Part shown: positions 18,701-28,694 of the stretch, one piece after another | Numbering within the stretch: the first letter of the stretch is position 1 | Layout of the letters: every line of letters starts with the position of its first letter | Assembly: GCA_947584375.1 (NCBI GenBank) | Contig: CANPWL010000004.1 | Coordinates: forward strand, 56,353-120,352 | Source of the DNA: an uncultured Clostridia bacterium | Lineage (GTDB): Bacteria > Bacillota > Clostridia > Oscillospirales > Ruminococcaceae | Length of the DNA stretch: 64,000 nucleotides | Reading direction: 5' to 3' | Notes under the pieces: model-generated | Database searches by the model: none | Told to the model about the DNA's origin: nothing | What the model saw: the letters and a program-made list of their open reading frames with translations, nothing else | Translations under genes and position numbers: made by a program

Positions 18701-19261
18701 CTATTGTGTTTTCTCCTCAGAAACTCTCTCCTTTGGATTAACAGCGTCTACCGTCATTTTAATTGTTGAGCCGTAAGGTTTTTTCTTGCCATTCTGAGGA
18801 CTCATTGATATAATGTCCCCGCTTTCGCTGCCCCACTTATGCTGATATATAATTTTCACCTTAAATCCAAGCGACTCTAAAACATTCTGTGCTGCAAGGT
18901 AATCCATATTTGAAACCTTAGGTATCTCGATCAATTGAATGCCTTTGCTAATAACAATATTTACTGGAGTGCCTATTGAGATCTCCTCGCCGGCTTTTAC
19001 GCTCTGCCAGGAGATTTTGTTCTTTTTCACTTTGTCATTATATTGTTTTGTAACGATAAGCGGAATATTCTCTGTTTTTTCAACAGCCTGAGAATAGGTA
19101 AGTCCGCTTAAATCGGGCATTACTACTTTTGTCTGAATTTCTTTCTGCTGAACTTCCTTTATAGAAGGAGTTTTGTAAAATAACTCAGGGAATTTACAAC
19201 TGCTGAGAGAGAGTATAGACAAAATACATATAAAGAAACAACAAAGCTTTTTTAATTTCAT
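18701..19261 (-). CDS. PASTA-domain lipoprotein
   Basis: Lipobox-like LSILSLSSC; VVMPDLSGLTYSQAVEKTE and IPKVSNMDYLAAQNVLESLGFKVK PASTA repeats. Confidence 0.8.
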   Translation of the reverse strand: MKLKKLCCFFICILSILSLSSCKFPELFYKTPSIKEVQQKEIQTKVVMPDLSGLTYSQAVEKTENIPLIVTKQYNDKVKKNKISWQSVKAGEEISIGTPVNIVISKGIQLIEIPKVSNMDYLAAQNVLESLGFKVKIIYQHKWGSESGDIISMSPQNGKKKPYGSTIKMTVDAVNPKERVSEEKTQ

Positions 19262-19422
19262 TATATAGTCACCCCTTAGTGATTAAAAGTCAAGATAAAA
19301 GATTATATAGTTATACGCAAGAAATTTGGAACCAAGATAGCATAATCATAATATTAAGAAAAATTCTTTTTTTCTGCATACAAGTACTACCCGATGTTGT
19401 AAAAGGAAAATTTTTGCATATT

Positions 19423-20301
19423 TTATAAAGACAGTGAATTTTCAAAGGTAGTTTTGCGTATTTTCATCGAAATGTCAAATGCCTTGACTGAGTGTGTAAT
19501 GGCACCGACAGAGATAATGTCAACACCCGTTTTTGCAATACTCTCAATAGTATTTTCTGTGACGTTTCCGCTGGCTTCAAGCTTTGCCTTGCCAGATACA
19601 ATCTTGCAGGCATTGCTCATTGTTTGAGTATCCATATTGTCAAGCATGATAATGTCAGCGCCTGCTTCAAGAGCCTCTTTGACTTCATCGAGATTTCCTG
19701 TTTCAACTTCTATCATAATTGTATGTCCCAGTTTTTCTCGGAGAGTATTAACAGCGTTTGTAATGCTTCCGTAAGCGTCTAAATGAGTATCCTTCAGCAT
19801 GGCGCAGTCGGATAAGTTAAAGCGGTGGTTTTTACCTCCGCCGACTGTAACTGCGTACTTTTGCAATGACCTTAGTCCGGGAAGCGTTTTTCTGGTATCT
19901 GCAATGGATGCTTTTGTACCCTCAATTAGTTTTACAAGCTTATTTGTCATAGTGGAAATGCCTGAGAGGTGCTGGAGCAGGTTTAGAGATGTTCTTTCAC
20001 CCTTTAATAGAACCTTAGTTTTTCCAGTAACAGATGCAATAATATCTCCCTTTTCAACTTTATTGCCGTCATGTATTTTTATATTAAACGAGGTATCAGC
20101 GTCAAGAAGAGTGAATACCCTGAGAGCTATATCAATTCCGCATAGTATACCGCTGTCCTTAGCAACATATTCAGCAGTACTTATACTGTCATCAGATATA
20201 AGGTGATCGGTAGTGACATCAATATAGTTTATATCCTCTTTAATTGCATTTGCTATAATTTTGTCTATTTCCATTTGTAACGGTTTCATATTGTCCTCCA
20301 T
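19423..20301 (-). CDS. nadC: Nicotinate-nucleotide pyrophosphorylase (carboxylating)
   Basis: 292 aa; ERTSLNLLQHLSGIST, DTRKTLPGLRSLQKYAV, GGKNHRFNLSD. Confidence 0.96.
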   Translation of the reverse strand: MEDNMKPLQMEIDKIIANAIKEDINYIDVTTDHLISDDSISTAEYVAKDSGILCGIDIALRVFTLLDADTSFNIKIHDGNKVEKGDIIASVTGKTKVLLKGERTSLNLLQHLSGISTMTNKLVKLIEGTKASIADTRKTLPGLRSLQKYAVTVGGGKNHRFNLSDCAMLKDTHLDAYGSITNAVNTLREKLGHTIMIEVETGNLDEVKEALEAGADIIMLDNMDTQTMSNACKIVSGKAKLEASGNVTENTIESIAKTGVDIISVGAITHSVKAFDISMKIRKTTFENSLSL

Positions 20302-20354
20302 AATTGTATATGTTAAGCTTTTTCAGCAGGTGAAAAGCAAGAGACAGAAAAATT

Positions 20355-21551
20355 CTAATCATTAATATCTTGCTTTTTGATTATTATTGTATCTCCAAGT
20401 TCTTTATTTGTTTCAAGGGCTTTAACAATCTTCTTTTCCTTAATTCTCGCATCAACAGACTTTTGTAATATTTTGTATAATGTAGCAACAGCAGGGACTC
20501 CGATAAGCATTCCCACGATCCCGAAAAGACCTCCGCCGACAGTTATTCCTGCTAAAACCCACATTCCCGGAAGCCCTATGGACTTGCCTACAACCTTTGG
20601 ATATATAAAAGCCTCCTCGCATTGTTGCAGCACAATAAGAAAAATAATAAACATAACAGCTTTAACAGGACTTACTGTAAATATCAAAAAAGCACCTACA
20701 ATGGCACCTATAAAAGCTCCGACAATTGGTATAAGCGCTGTAAGACCTACAACCGCAGCTGTAACACCCGAGTAGGGGAATCTGAAGATGATCATTCCCA
20801 CAAAGCAAAGACAGCCTAAAATTATTGCCTCGATGCATTGACCCGAAATAAAGCTTGAAAAGGTTTTGTCGGCGATTTTAAGATAATTCAAAAGCTTTTT
20901 GTTTTTTTCCTGTTTTCCATATGCCTTAGTTATTTTAATAAATTGCTTTGCAAGCTTTTCTTTGTTGTATAGTATATATATTGAAAAAACCAGTGCGATA
21001 ATAATATCGGCGATCGTACCTACAATAGAACTTGTCACAGATATTACAGAGTCAAGTATTTGTGACGAGTTTATCTTGAAAAAACCTAAAAGCGCAGGCT
21101 CTAGGCTTTTTAAGCTAAAATCAAAGCTGTTTACGTTATCTTTAATAAAATCAGAACTTATATTTGTGTTTATCCAGGCTTTTACTGTATCAATTGCTCT
21201 TGGAACAGCATTGCTTAAAAGCTCAAAACACTTGTAGATCTCAGGAATAACGATTATGATTATTCCTATTATAATAGCCAAAACAGTAAATATTGAAAGC
21301 ACAATACAAACCGATCTTTTTGTTTTGATTACAATCCTTTTGGTCGATTTGGGAAAATATATTTTTTCATATTTTTTCATAACAATGTTGAGTATATATG
21401 CAAAAACAGCACCTAGAATAAGAGCATAGCATGCATCAATGATGTGTGCAAAAAATAGTATTGCTGTTGAAAAATACTTGATCAACAAACAAGCCAGAAT
21501 CAAAGCTGTAATTATCAGTATAAGTTTTTTATTTTTTTTGTTTATATGCAC
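20355..21551 (-). CDS. AI-2E family transporter/permease
   Basis: 398 aa multi-TM; C-terminal YPKVVGKSIGLPGMWVLAGITVGGGLFGIVGMLIGVPAVATLY. Confidence 0.9.
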   Translation of the reverse strand: MHINKKNKKLILIITALILACLLIKYFSTAILFFAHIIDACYALILGAVFAYILNIVMKKYEKIYFPKSTKRIVIKTKRSVCIVLSIFTVLAIIIGIIIIVIPEIYKCFELLSNAVPRAIDTVKAWINTNISSDFIKDNVNSFDFSLKSLEPALLGFFKINSSQILDSVISVTSSIVGTIADIIIALVFSIYILYNKEKLAKQFIKITKAYGKQEKNKKLLNYLKIADKTFSSFISGQCIEAIILGCLCFVGMIIFRFPYSGVTAAVVGLTALIPIVGAFIGAIVGAFLIFTVSPVKAVMFIIFLIVLQQCEEAFIYPKVVGKSIGLPGMWVLAGITVGGGLFGIVGMLIGVPAVATLYKILQKSVDARIKEKKIVKALETNKELGDTIIIKKQDIND

Positions 21552-21598
21552 CGGCTATCAACTCCTTTGTGACCGGCTGGCTGTCTATATTAATTTTC

Positions 21599-23116
21599 CT
21601 AATAGTTATTAAGCTCATATTCTGCCCATTTAGCAGCGTCTATCTGGACATTTTCAGTAGCAGTTTTGTTAGCTTCCTGTAAAATAAGATAAGCTATGGT
21701 TGTTAGGCTTTTAGCCTCGACATAATCCTTATCGGTTTTGAAATTGCCCGATGTTAGGATTTCCATTATTTGATTAAGTCGGTCAAAGCCCTCAAAAAGA
21801 GCGTTTATATCAGGCATTACGAAATAAGCTGTTTGCATGATTTTTCTGATTTCTGTACGAATACCCTTTGGAATATGCGGAGCATTATCGTTTATTTTAA
21901 AGTCAGCTGAAATAAGTGGAGAGTTACTTCCGTTTTTAGACTGCTCATTAATAACAGTAGCCGCACGTCTTGAAAAAACCAAAGCTTCAAGCAGAGAATT
22001 AGAAGCCAGTCTGTTATTACCGTGAACACCCGTACAGGAACATTCACCGCAGGCAAACAGATTTTTAACGGTAGTACGTGCATTTTTATCCACTTTAATA
22101 CCGCCCATAAGATAGTGTTGGCAAGGGAAAATAGGAATCAGATCCTTTGTCATATCATATCCGAGTTCAAAAAGCTTTTCATAAATCATCGGAAAACGGT
22201 TTTTAACGAACTCTGAATTTTTATGTGTAATGTCAATATAAAAATTATTGCTATTGGTTTTAGCCGATTCAAACATTATAGAGTGTGATACGACATCTCT
22301 GGGCGCAAGCTCAAGCCGTTTGTCATATTTTTGCATAAATCTTTCACCAAAGCAGTTTCTAAGGTATGCGCCCTCGCCCCGAACCGCTTCGGAAATTAAA
22401 AAGCATTCTCTTTTATGTTTGTCGTTAAATGCAGTGGGGTGGAATTGTATATAGCTTATGTTACTTATTTCAGCTCCCATATTATAAGCAAAAGCAATGC
22501 CGTCCCCCGTAGCAATAGCTGAGTTGGTAGTGCGTTCATAAACTCTGCCTATGCCGCCTGTTGCAATAATAGCGTAGCGAGAATTAAATATGTTATGATG
22601 TTCATCCTTCAAAATATCAAAAGAAAATCCTGTTGCTGTTTCCTTAATATCGCAGATTAAAGCGTTTTCAAGTATATCGACATTCGGTAGTGCTTTAACG
22701 TATTTAAGAAGTTTTGTCTCTATTTCAAAACCGGTGGTATCCTTGTGGTGAAAAATTCTGTGTTTGCCGTGACCGCCCTCAAGAGTGCGGTGGTAATCTC
22801 CGTTTTCTGTTTTGTCAAACTCAACACCGAGCTTTATTATTTTGTCAATATCAAATTTAGCTTCTTCGCAGAGTATTGCGGTTGTTTCCGGATCGTTTTC
22901 AAAACCGCCTGCAACAAATGTATCCTGACAGTGCTGCTGAGGCGAATCATCAGGGGAGTTATAAACTCCCGCAATTCCGCCTTGTGCCAAAGCAGTGTTA
23001 CACAGAGTGATCTCCATTTTAGAAGTTATAAGAATTTTCAGACTTTCTGAAAGATTTATAGCTGAATATAAGCCTGCGGCTCCGCAGCCTGCAATTATTA
23101 CGTCATAATTATTCAT
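21599..23116 (-). CDS. nadB: L-aspartate oxidase
   Basis: FAD motif IIAGCGAAGLYSAINL; LEGGHGKHRIFHHKDTTG; likely start 23116. Confidence 0.94.
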   Translation of the reverse strand: MNNYDVIIAGCGAAGLYSAINLSESLKILITSKMEITLCNTALAQGGIAGVYNSPDDSPQQHCQDTFVAGGFENDPETTAILCEEAKFDIDKIIKLGVEFDKTENGDYHRTLEGGHGKHRIFHHKDTTGFEIETKLLKYVKALPNVDILENALICDIKETATGFSFDILKDEHHNIFNSRYAIIATGGIGRVYERTTNSAIATGDGIAFAYNMGAEISNISYIQFHPTAFNDKHKRECFLISEAVRGEGAYLRNCFGERFMQKYDKRLELAPRDVVSHSIMFESAKTNSNNFYIDITHKNSEFVKNRFPMIYEKLFELGYDMTKDLIPIFPCQHYLMGGIKVDKNARTTVKNLFACGECSCTGVHGNNRLASNSLLEALVFSRRAATVINEQSKNGSNSPLISADFKINDNAPHIPKGIRTEIRKIMQTAYFVMPDINALFEGFDRLNQIMEILTSGNFKTDKDYVEAKSLTTIAYLILQEANKTATENVQIDAAKWAEYELNNY

Positions 23117-23273
23117 AAACTGAATTTTTCCCCAATCGTAATTAATATAAATCTTAAAAATAGATATACTTATTTTATAATAACACATATTTAATTAAAT
23201 TACCATACTTTTTTATTAAATATATTATAACAATAATAAACTTTATTTAAAAATACTTGCCGTTGTATAATAT

Positions 23274-23545
23274 CTGCCGTTGTACAAAGTGAACACATTT
23301 TAAACACTTTCCAAAGGCAGAGGGTCAGCGGCGGCTCGCCAGTTACAATATTTTTATTTCGTCTTTGTATGTTCTGACGTTGTACAAAGTGAACACATTT
23401 TAAAAGCTTTCCAAAGGCAGAGGGTCAGCGGCGGCTCGCCAGTTACAATATTTTTATTTCATCTTTGTATGTTCTGCCGTTGTACAAAGTGAACACATTT
23501 TAAACACTTTCCAAAGGCAGAGGGCCAGCGGTGGCTCGCCGCAGT
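23274..23545. repeat. Tandem repeat, period 100 bp, about 2.7 copies
   Basis: CTG(C/A)CGTTGTACAAAGTGAACACATTTTAAA(C/A)(A/G)CTTTCCAAAGGCAGAGGG(T/C)CAGCGG.GGCTCGCC; starts at about 23279, 23379, 23479. Confidence 0.9.
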
Positions 23546-23606
23546 GAATATATAAGGTTAAATATTCCCATACTAAATTGAATAAATAAGTGTGGGAGGA
23601 AAATAC

Positions 23607-25928
23607 ATGCAGACAATTATTTTTTGTAATTCGGAGAACGAGGCACTTGAGCCAGTAACTGCTGAAACTCCGCTTGAGCTTTTTTCAATTTGCGGTAAAA
23701 GGCTTATCGATTATATTTTGGATAACTTGTCAGATAATAAAATAACAAACTGTACAGTTATTACAAGCAACATAGACACTAAAGAGTATTTAGACAGACT
23801 CATAGCCTCTGAGGTAAATGTTGAAACATATTTGTGCAAAGATGAGATGTCTACAAGTGAAATTTTAAAAAATCTGTGGAATGGGCAAGAGGATATTATG
23901 GTTATTCAGGCAGACGGTATAATAAGTCTTAATCTGTCAGAAATGAAGAAGTTTTTTGAAAGCAAGAAAGGTCTTGCCTGCATTTATGCAGTAAAAACCG
24001 GCAGCAGCGATTTAGCTTATGAACGCTTGGTTGAGTTCAATAAACAAAATTATCTTGAATATTTTTATAAAAATTCAGATAATGAATTTGGTTCGACAAA
24101 TTTTAAAGCGGCTCCGGTATATATTATATCAGTAGATATGCTTAAAACAATGCTTGAAGAGGACGGTAATAAAAACGATAGAAAAGGTCTCTTTTCATGG
24201 GTAAATTTAAAAAGAGAGCAAAATATATACGTATATACAGATGAAAATTGCGAGGCAGGCTCGTATAAACCATTTTATGAAAAAGTAGAAACAATTGAAG
24301 ATTTACTTGAAACATCACAAAAGGTTATTTTAAGTAATAATTTCAAGCTTGGTTCTTCTATTGAAGACGGGGTGTATTCAAACACTCCGTACCTATTCAG
24401 AGGGGTAAGCTTTATTCCTCCTGTATTTATTGGCAAAAACGTAAATATCGGTATGGGAAGCGTAATAGGAAAGGGCACTGTAATTGAAGATAACGCATCA
24501 ATCGGTGAATGTGGAAATATAACAGGTTCATATGTAGGTCAGTATTCAAAAACAGGAAACAGGGTTAAAGTTGACAGTGCAGTCATCTGTAAAAACGCAC
24601 GTTTAGAGAATGGTGCAGAAATGGATAAACTGTCAGTAGCAGGAGAGGGTTCGGTCGTTGAGGATAACTCTGTAATATGCGAGGGCGTAAAGCTTTGGAA
24701 CGGTAAAACGCTTTCCTCTAACACAAAGCTTAGAACAAATCTCCGTCACGGTTCAAAGCCGGAGTTTTCCTTTAATGAGGAAGGAAGCGATAAACTTGTA
24801 TCTCCCATTCAGGCTGTCTCGGTTGGATGTGCGCTAGGTTCTGTGCTGGGTACAAAAAGCAGTGTTCTAGTATGCTGTGTTAACGATGAATGTACAACAT
24901 ATGCAAGAGCCTTTATGTCGGGTCTTATGTCGGCAGGTGTAACTGTGTGTGACTTGGGTATCTCTCATAAGAGAGCAGCGGATTTTTCTGCAATGATTAT
25001 GAAAACGGACGTTTATGCTGTGGTCTCAGCAAATCCGTCTGCCAGACTTTCTTTAGGGTGTCCGGGGGGTCTGATGTTAAAACGGGATATGGAAGCGGAA
25101 ATAGAACAGCGTCTTAAAACCAGAGTTTTCAGACAGGTAGACATATCTGATTTCGGCAAGTATATAAACTGCGAGGGACTTAGCGAGATGTATGTTTCAT
25201 CAATTATGTCAAGACTTCCCGAAAAGCTTAAAGGAATTAATGTGACAGTTAAAACTTCAAGCGATAAAACGGCTCAGGAAATTGACAGACTTATAGTACC
25301 GATAAATGATATAAACGGCGAGGAGATAATATTTCACTTTCTTGATAATGCAGAGAAGGTGACAGCTTATTCGGAAAAAACAGGCTATATTATTTATGAG
25401 AAGCTTGTTATGTTATGTGCTAAAATTCACTTTGAAAAAAACGAGGATGTTGCTATACCTTTTACATTTCCTTCTGTCTTTAACGATTTGGCTAAGGACT
25501 TATCAGCAAATGTTTATAGATATTTCAATTCAAGCTGTTCTCATGCTGACGATACGGCACGGAGCCTGGCGTCAAGAGAATGCAACAGCTTTGTTCATGA
25601 CGGAATGTATCTTATTGCCGATATACTGAGTTATATTACTGAAAAAAATATAAGTCTGTCACAAGCTGTATCGGAGCTTCCTGAATTTTATACTAGTGAG
25701 AGATTTCTGGCGGCGAGCGATAATATACAGACAGATAATTTACTTGGAGAAATCAAAACAAAATTCAAACATACGGATGATGGTATGGTAATCAGCAAAG
25801 ACAATGCAAGAGCAGTTATAAAGCCGCTGAAAAAGGGAAGAGGACTTATGCTTTATTTGGATTCGGAAAAGGCTGAAACTGCCGCAGCACTATGTGAGGA
25901 AATAGAAAATAAGATACGCAAATGGTGA
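23607..25928 (+). CDS. Nucleotidyltransferase / left-handed beta-helix / phosphomannomutase-like fusion with degenerate catalytic motifs
   Basis: 778-aa ORF; NTP-transferase-like N-terminus ending KRLIDYIL, hexapeptide repeats (VFIGKNVNIGMGSVIGKGTVIEDNASIGECGNI), C-terminal PMM-like domain. Confidence 0.75.
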   Translation: MQTIIFCNSENEALEPVTAETPLELFSICGKRLIDYILDNLSDNKITNCTVITSNIDTKEYLDRLIASEVNVETYLCKDEMSTSEILKNLWNGQEDIMVIQADGIISLNLSEMKKFFESKKGLACIYAVKTGSSDLAYERLVEFNKQNYLEYFYKNSDNEFGSTNFKAAPVYIISVDMLKTMLEEDGNKNDRKGLFSWVNLKREQNIYVYTDENCEAGSYKPFYEKVETIEDLLETSQKVILSNNFKLGSSIEDGVYSNTPYLFRGVSFIPPVFIGKNVNIGMGSVIGKGTVIEDNASIGECGNITGSYVGQYSKTGNRVKVDSAVICKNARLENGAEMDKLSVAGEGSVVEDNSVICEGVKLWNGKTLSSNTKLRTNLRHGSKPEFSFNEEGSDKLVSPIQAVSVGCALGSVLGTKSSVLVCCVNDECTTYARAFMSGLMSAGVTVCDLGISHKRAADFSAMIMKTDVYAVVSANPSARLSLGCPGGLMLKRDMEAEIEQRLKTRVFRQVDISDFGKYINCEGLSEMYVSSIMSRLPEKLKGINVTVKTSSDKTAQEIDRLIVPINDINGEEIIFHFLDNAEKVTAYSEKTGYIIYEKLVMLCAKIHFEKNEDVAIPFTFPSVFNDLAKDLSANVYRYFNSSCSHADDTARSLASRECNSFVHDGMYLIADILSYITEKNISLSQAVSELPEFYTSERFLAASDNIQTDNLLGEIKTKFKHTDDGMVISKDNARAVIKPLKKGRGLMLYLDSEKAETAAALCEEIENKIRKW

Positions 25929-25969
25929 CGTCATTATTGTTCAGTCTGTTTAATGCACATAGCAAAACC

Positions 25970-26042
25970 CGCCGTTACGCTAAAGTATAAAATTAAACAA
26001 ACTTTCCGAAGGCGTCAGAGCCAGCGGCGGTTCTCCGCTTGA
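25970..26042. repeat. Modular intergenic repeat copy (reverse orientation)
   Basis: CCCGCCGTTACGCTAAAGTATAAAATTAAACAAACTTTCCGAAGGCG..CAGCGGCGGTTCTCCGCT. Confidence 0.6.
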
Positions 26043-26283
26043 CAGATTTAGAGTTTGGGAGTATAATCTAAATTATAATTTGTGTTCGGAAGCTAAAAGC
26101 TATTTGCCTTTAAGGCAGAAACAGGGATTAGTACGTATAAGTCCTGTTTGATCTAAGAAGACAAAGAAATTAAATCATCATATTTCTTAGATCGTTTATT
26201 TTCGGAAATATTTTAATAGCAAAGACTGGATTGTTTGTTAGGACAAATAGTTGCTATTTCAAATTAAAACAGGAAAAGGAGGT

Positions 26284-26301
26284 ATGCTCCAAAGGGAGCA
26301 T
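26284..26301 (+). promoter_or_regulatory. Hairpin between SD and start codon of rnjA
   Basis: ATGCTCC AAAG GGAGCAT located between AAAGGAGG (26275-26282) and ATG at 26309. Confidence 0.65.
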
Positions 26302-26308
26302 GACACTA

Positions 26309-28330
26309 ATGAGAAAACAGAATAACAGACCTGAGATCTCCGACAGAAAAAGGAGTTCTACACAGCAGAGGGTAAAATCATCTTCGGTGAGCGGAAAGAC
26401 AGAAGACGGTTTGACAAACCTTCTTACTATTGACGTGCCTAAAATTAATTTAGAGCCAATCAGGGAATCAAGAAAACCATCTTATATTAATAGTAATGAT
26501 AACAAATCGGTAAGATCCTTGAAAAATAAAAATACAAATAAGACAAACAATGTTTCAGGGTCAGCATCAAAATCTGTTTCTGTGAAAAACAACACATCAA
26601 GAAGAACGTCAAGTTCTTATGTACCTAAGCCCAGAAATCACAGAAACAGCACAAAACCACGTGAGCAGATAAGAAAGACTCCTGTCAAAATAATTCCGTT
26701 GGGGGGACTTAACGAGATAGGAAAAAATCTTACTGTTATTGAGTGTTCAAATGACATTATAATTCTCGATTCGGGAATTGCTTTTCCTGACAGCGAAATG
26801 CCGGGTATTGATCTTGTTATTCCCGATTATAATTATCTTGAGAAAAATTCTGACAAAATCAGAGGTATTGTTATAACTCACGGTCACGAGGATCACATAG
26901 GCGGACTTCCGTATATGCTGAAAAAGGTAAAAGCTCCTGTTTACGGCACACGTCTTACCATAGGTCTTATAGAGGGAAAACTTAAAGAACATGGTATAAG
27001 CGGAACAAAGCTTGTAAACGTCACTCCTGGGCAAACAGTTAAGCTTGGCTGTATGGCTGTGGAATTTATCAGGGTAAACCATTCAATTCCCGACGCTGTT
27101 GGAATGGCTTTCCACACCCCTGCGGGAATTATATGCCATACGGGTGACTTCAAGGTGGATTTCACTCCGATTGACGATGGGGTGATAAATCTTGCCCGTT
27201 TTGCAGAGCTTGGAAATAAAGGCGTTTTGGCACTTATGGCAGATTCTACAAACTCTGAGCGTCCCGGTTACACTATGAGTGAGAAACTAGTGGGAGAGAG
27301 TTTTGAAAAGCTCTTTGCAAAAGCTGACGGAAGAAGAATTATTATTGCAACTTTTGCGTCAAACATACACAGAGTACAGCAGATCATAAATATTGCCGAA
27401 CGGCAGAACAGAAAGGTAGCCGTTTCGGGAAGAAGTATGGTTAATGTTATCGGAATAAGTGTAGAGCTTGGTTATTTAAAGTGTCCTAAAGGCATTTTAA
27501 TAGATATAGATGAGATAAAGAACTATAATCCTGAACAGTTAGTAATAATTACTACGGGAAGTCAGGGCGAGCCTATGTCTGCACTTACGAGAATGTCGAG
27601 GAATGAGCATAAGCAGGTAAACATTACACCAAAGGATTTTATTATCATATCGGCTACTCCTATACCGGGCAATGAAAAGTTTGTAACCAATGTAGTTAAT
27701 GAGCTTATGAAGTCGGGTGCAGATGTTGTATACGAAAAAATGTATGACGTTCACGTTTCGGGACACGCCTGTCAGGAGGAGCAAAAACTTATTCTATCGC
27801 TTACAAAGCCAAAATTTTTTATACCTGTGCACGGAGAATACAAGCATTTATCAAAGCATGCTCAAACAGCTGAAAAGATAGGTGTTGATCGTAATAATAT
27901 TATTATTGCAAGCATTGGCGATGTTATAGAAACCGACGGCATTGATATGAGAATAACTGGCACTGTTCAGGCGGGCAAGGTTTTAGTTGACGGACTTGGA
28001 GTAGGAGATGTAGGTTCAATTGTTCTTAGAGACAGAAAGCATCTTGCTCAGGACGGGCTTATTATAGCTGTTGCAACGGTAAATTCTATAAATCGGGAGA
28101 TAATTTCAGGTCCTGATGTAATATCAAGAGGGTTTGTGTATGTTCGTGAGAGCGAGGAGCTTATTGAAGAAGCCAGAAAGCTTTTGTATACTACTCTTAG
28201 AAGATGTCTTGATGATGATATAACCGAGTGGAATACCATCAAAATGAGAATGAAGGACGTTATTTCAAACTTTATTTATCAGAAAACAAAGCGCAGTCCT
28301 ATGATTCTTCCAATTATTATGGAAGGCTAG
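26309..28330 (+). CDS. rnjA: Ribonuclease J (metallo-beta-lactamase/beta-CASP)
   Basis: Disordered basic N-terminal extension then IPLGGLNEIGKNLTVIE, VITHGHEDHIGGLPY, ADSTNSERPG, SGHACQEEQK. Confidence 0.95.
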   Translation: MRKQNNRPEISDRKRSSTQQRVKSSSVSGKTEDGLTNLLTIDVPKINLEPIRESRKPSYINSNDNKSVRSLKNKNTNKTNNVSGSASKSVSVKNNTSRRTSSSYVPKPRNHRNSTKPREQIRKTPVKIIPLGGLNEIGKNLTVIECSNDIIILDSGIAFPDSEMPGIDLVIPDYNYLEKNSDKIRGIVITHGHEDHIGGLPYMLKKVKAPVYGTRLTIGLIEGKLKEHGISGTKLVNVTPGQTVKLGCMAVEFIRVNHSIPDAVGMAFHTPAGIICHTGDFKVDFTPIDDGVINLARFAELGNKGVLALMADSTNSERPGYTMSEKLVGESFEKLFAKADGRRIIIATFASNIHRVQQIINIAERQNRKVAVSGRSMVNVIGISVELGYLKCPKGILIDIDEIKNYNPEQLVIITTGSQGEPMSALTRMSRNEHKQVNITPKDFIIISATPIPGNEKFVTNVVNELMKSGADVVYEKMYDVHVSGHACQEEQKLILSLTKPKFFIPVHGEYKHLSKHAQTAEKIGVDRNNIIIASIGDVIETDGIDMRITGTVQAGKVLVDGLGVGDVGSIVLRDRKHLAQDGLIIAVATVNSINREIISGPDVISRGFVYVRESEELIEEARKLLYTTLRRCLDDDITEWNTIKMRMKDVISNFIYQKTKRSPMILPIIMEG

Positions 28331-28694
28331 GCGATTAACTTGCATAGCTGATATCATACGATAAGGTGAAATATTTATATACAAAAGGCAAGATATTAAT
28401 TGTGCTTATTTATTATAAATTTATAAGTTTTTATAAGAAACAGTAATAACAGATATACTGTTAAATGTGATAAAACAGCAGGTCAGGCACTAAAACACTA
28501 AAAATATTAGTGCAAATAATTTATAAAGTCTTAAATTTAAAGCCTGTTAACATAATATAATACAAAGATGAATGTTACACAGATGATTAAATTGATAATT
28601 GACATTATTTCATAAATGTTATAAAATAAAATGTCAGGATTTAATTTATTGAATTAGGAGGAATGCTCTCTTTTTTGATGAGCTAGGCGCAATT

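Noticed and set aside
23274-23545. Possible CRISPR array
   Set aside because: Contiguous 100-bp tandem units with no unique spacers between short repeats; no cas genes in the window.
28640-28694. Possible leader peptide ATG CTC TCT TTT TTG ATG AGC TAG before gdpP
   Set aside because: The AGGAGG is only 1 nt from that ATG, too close for efficient initiation; no attenuator seen.
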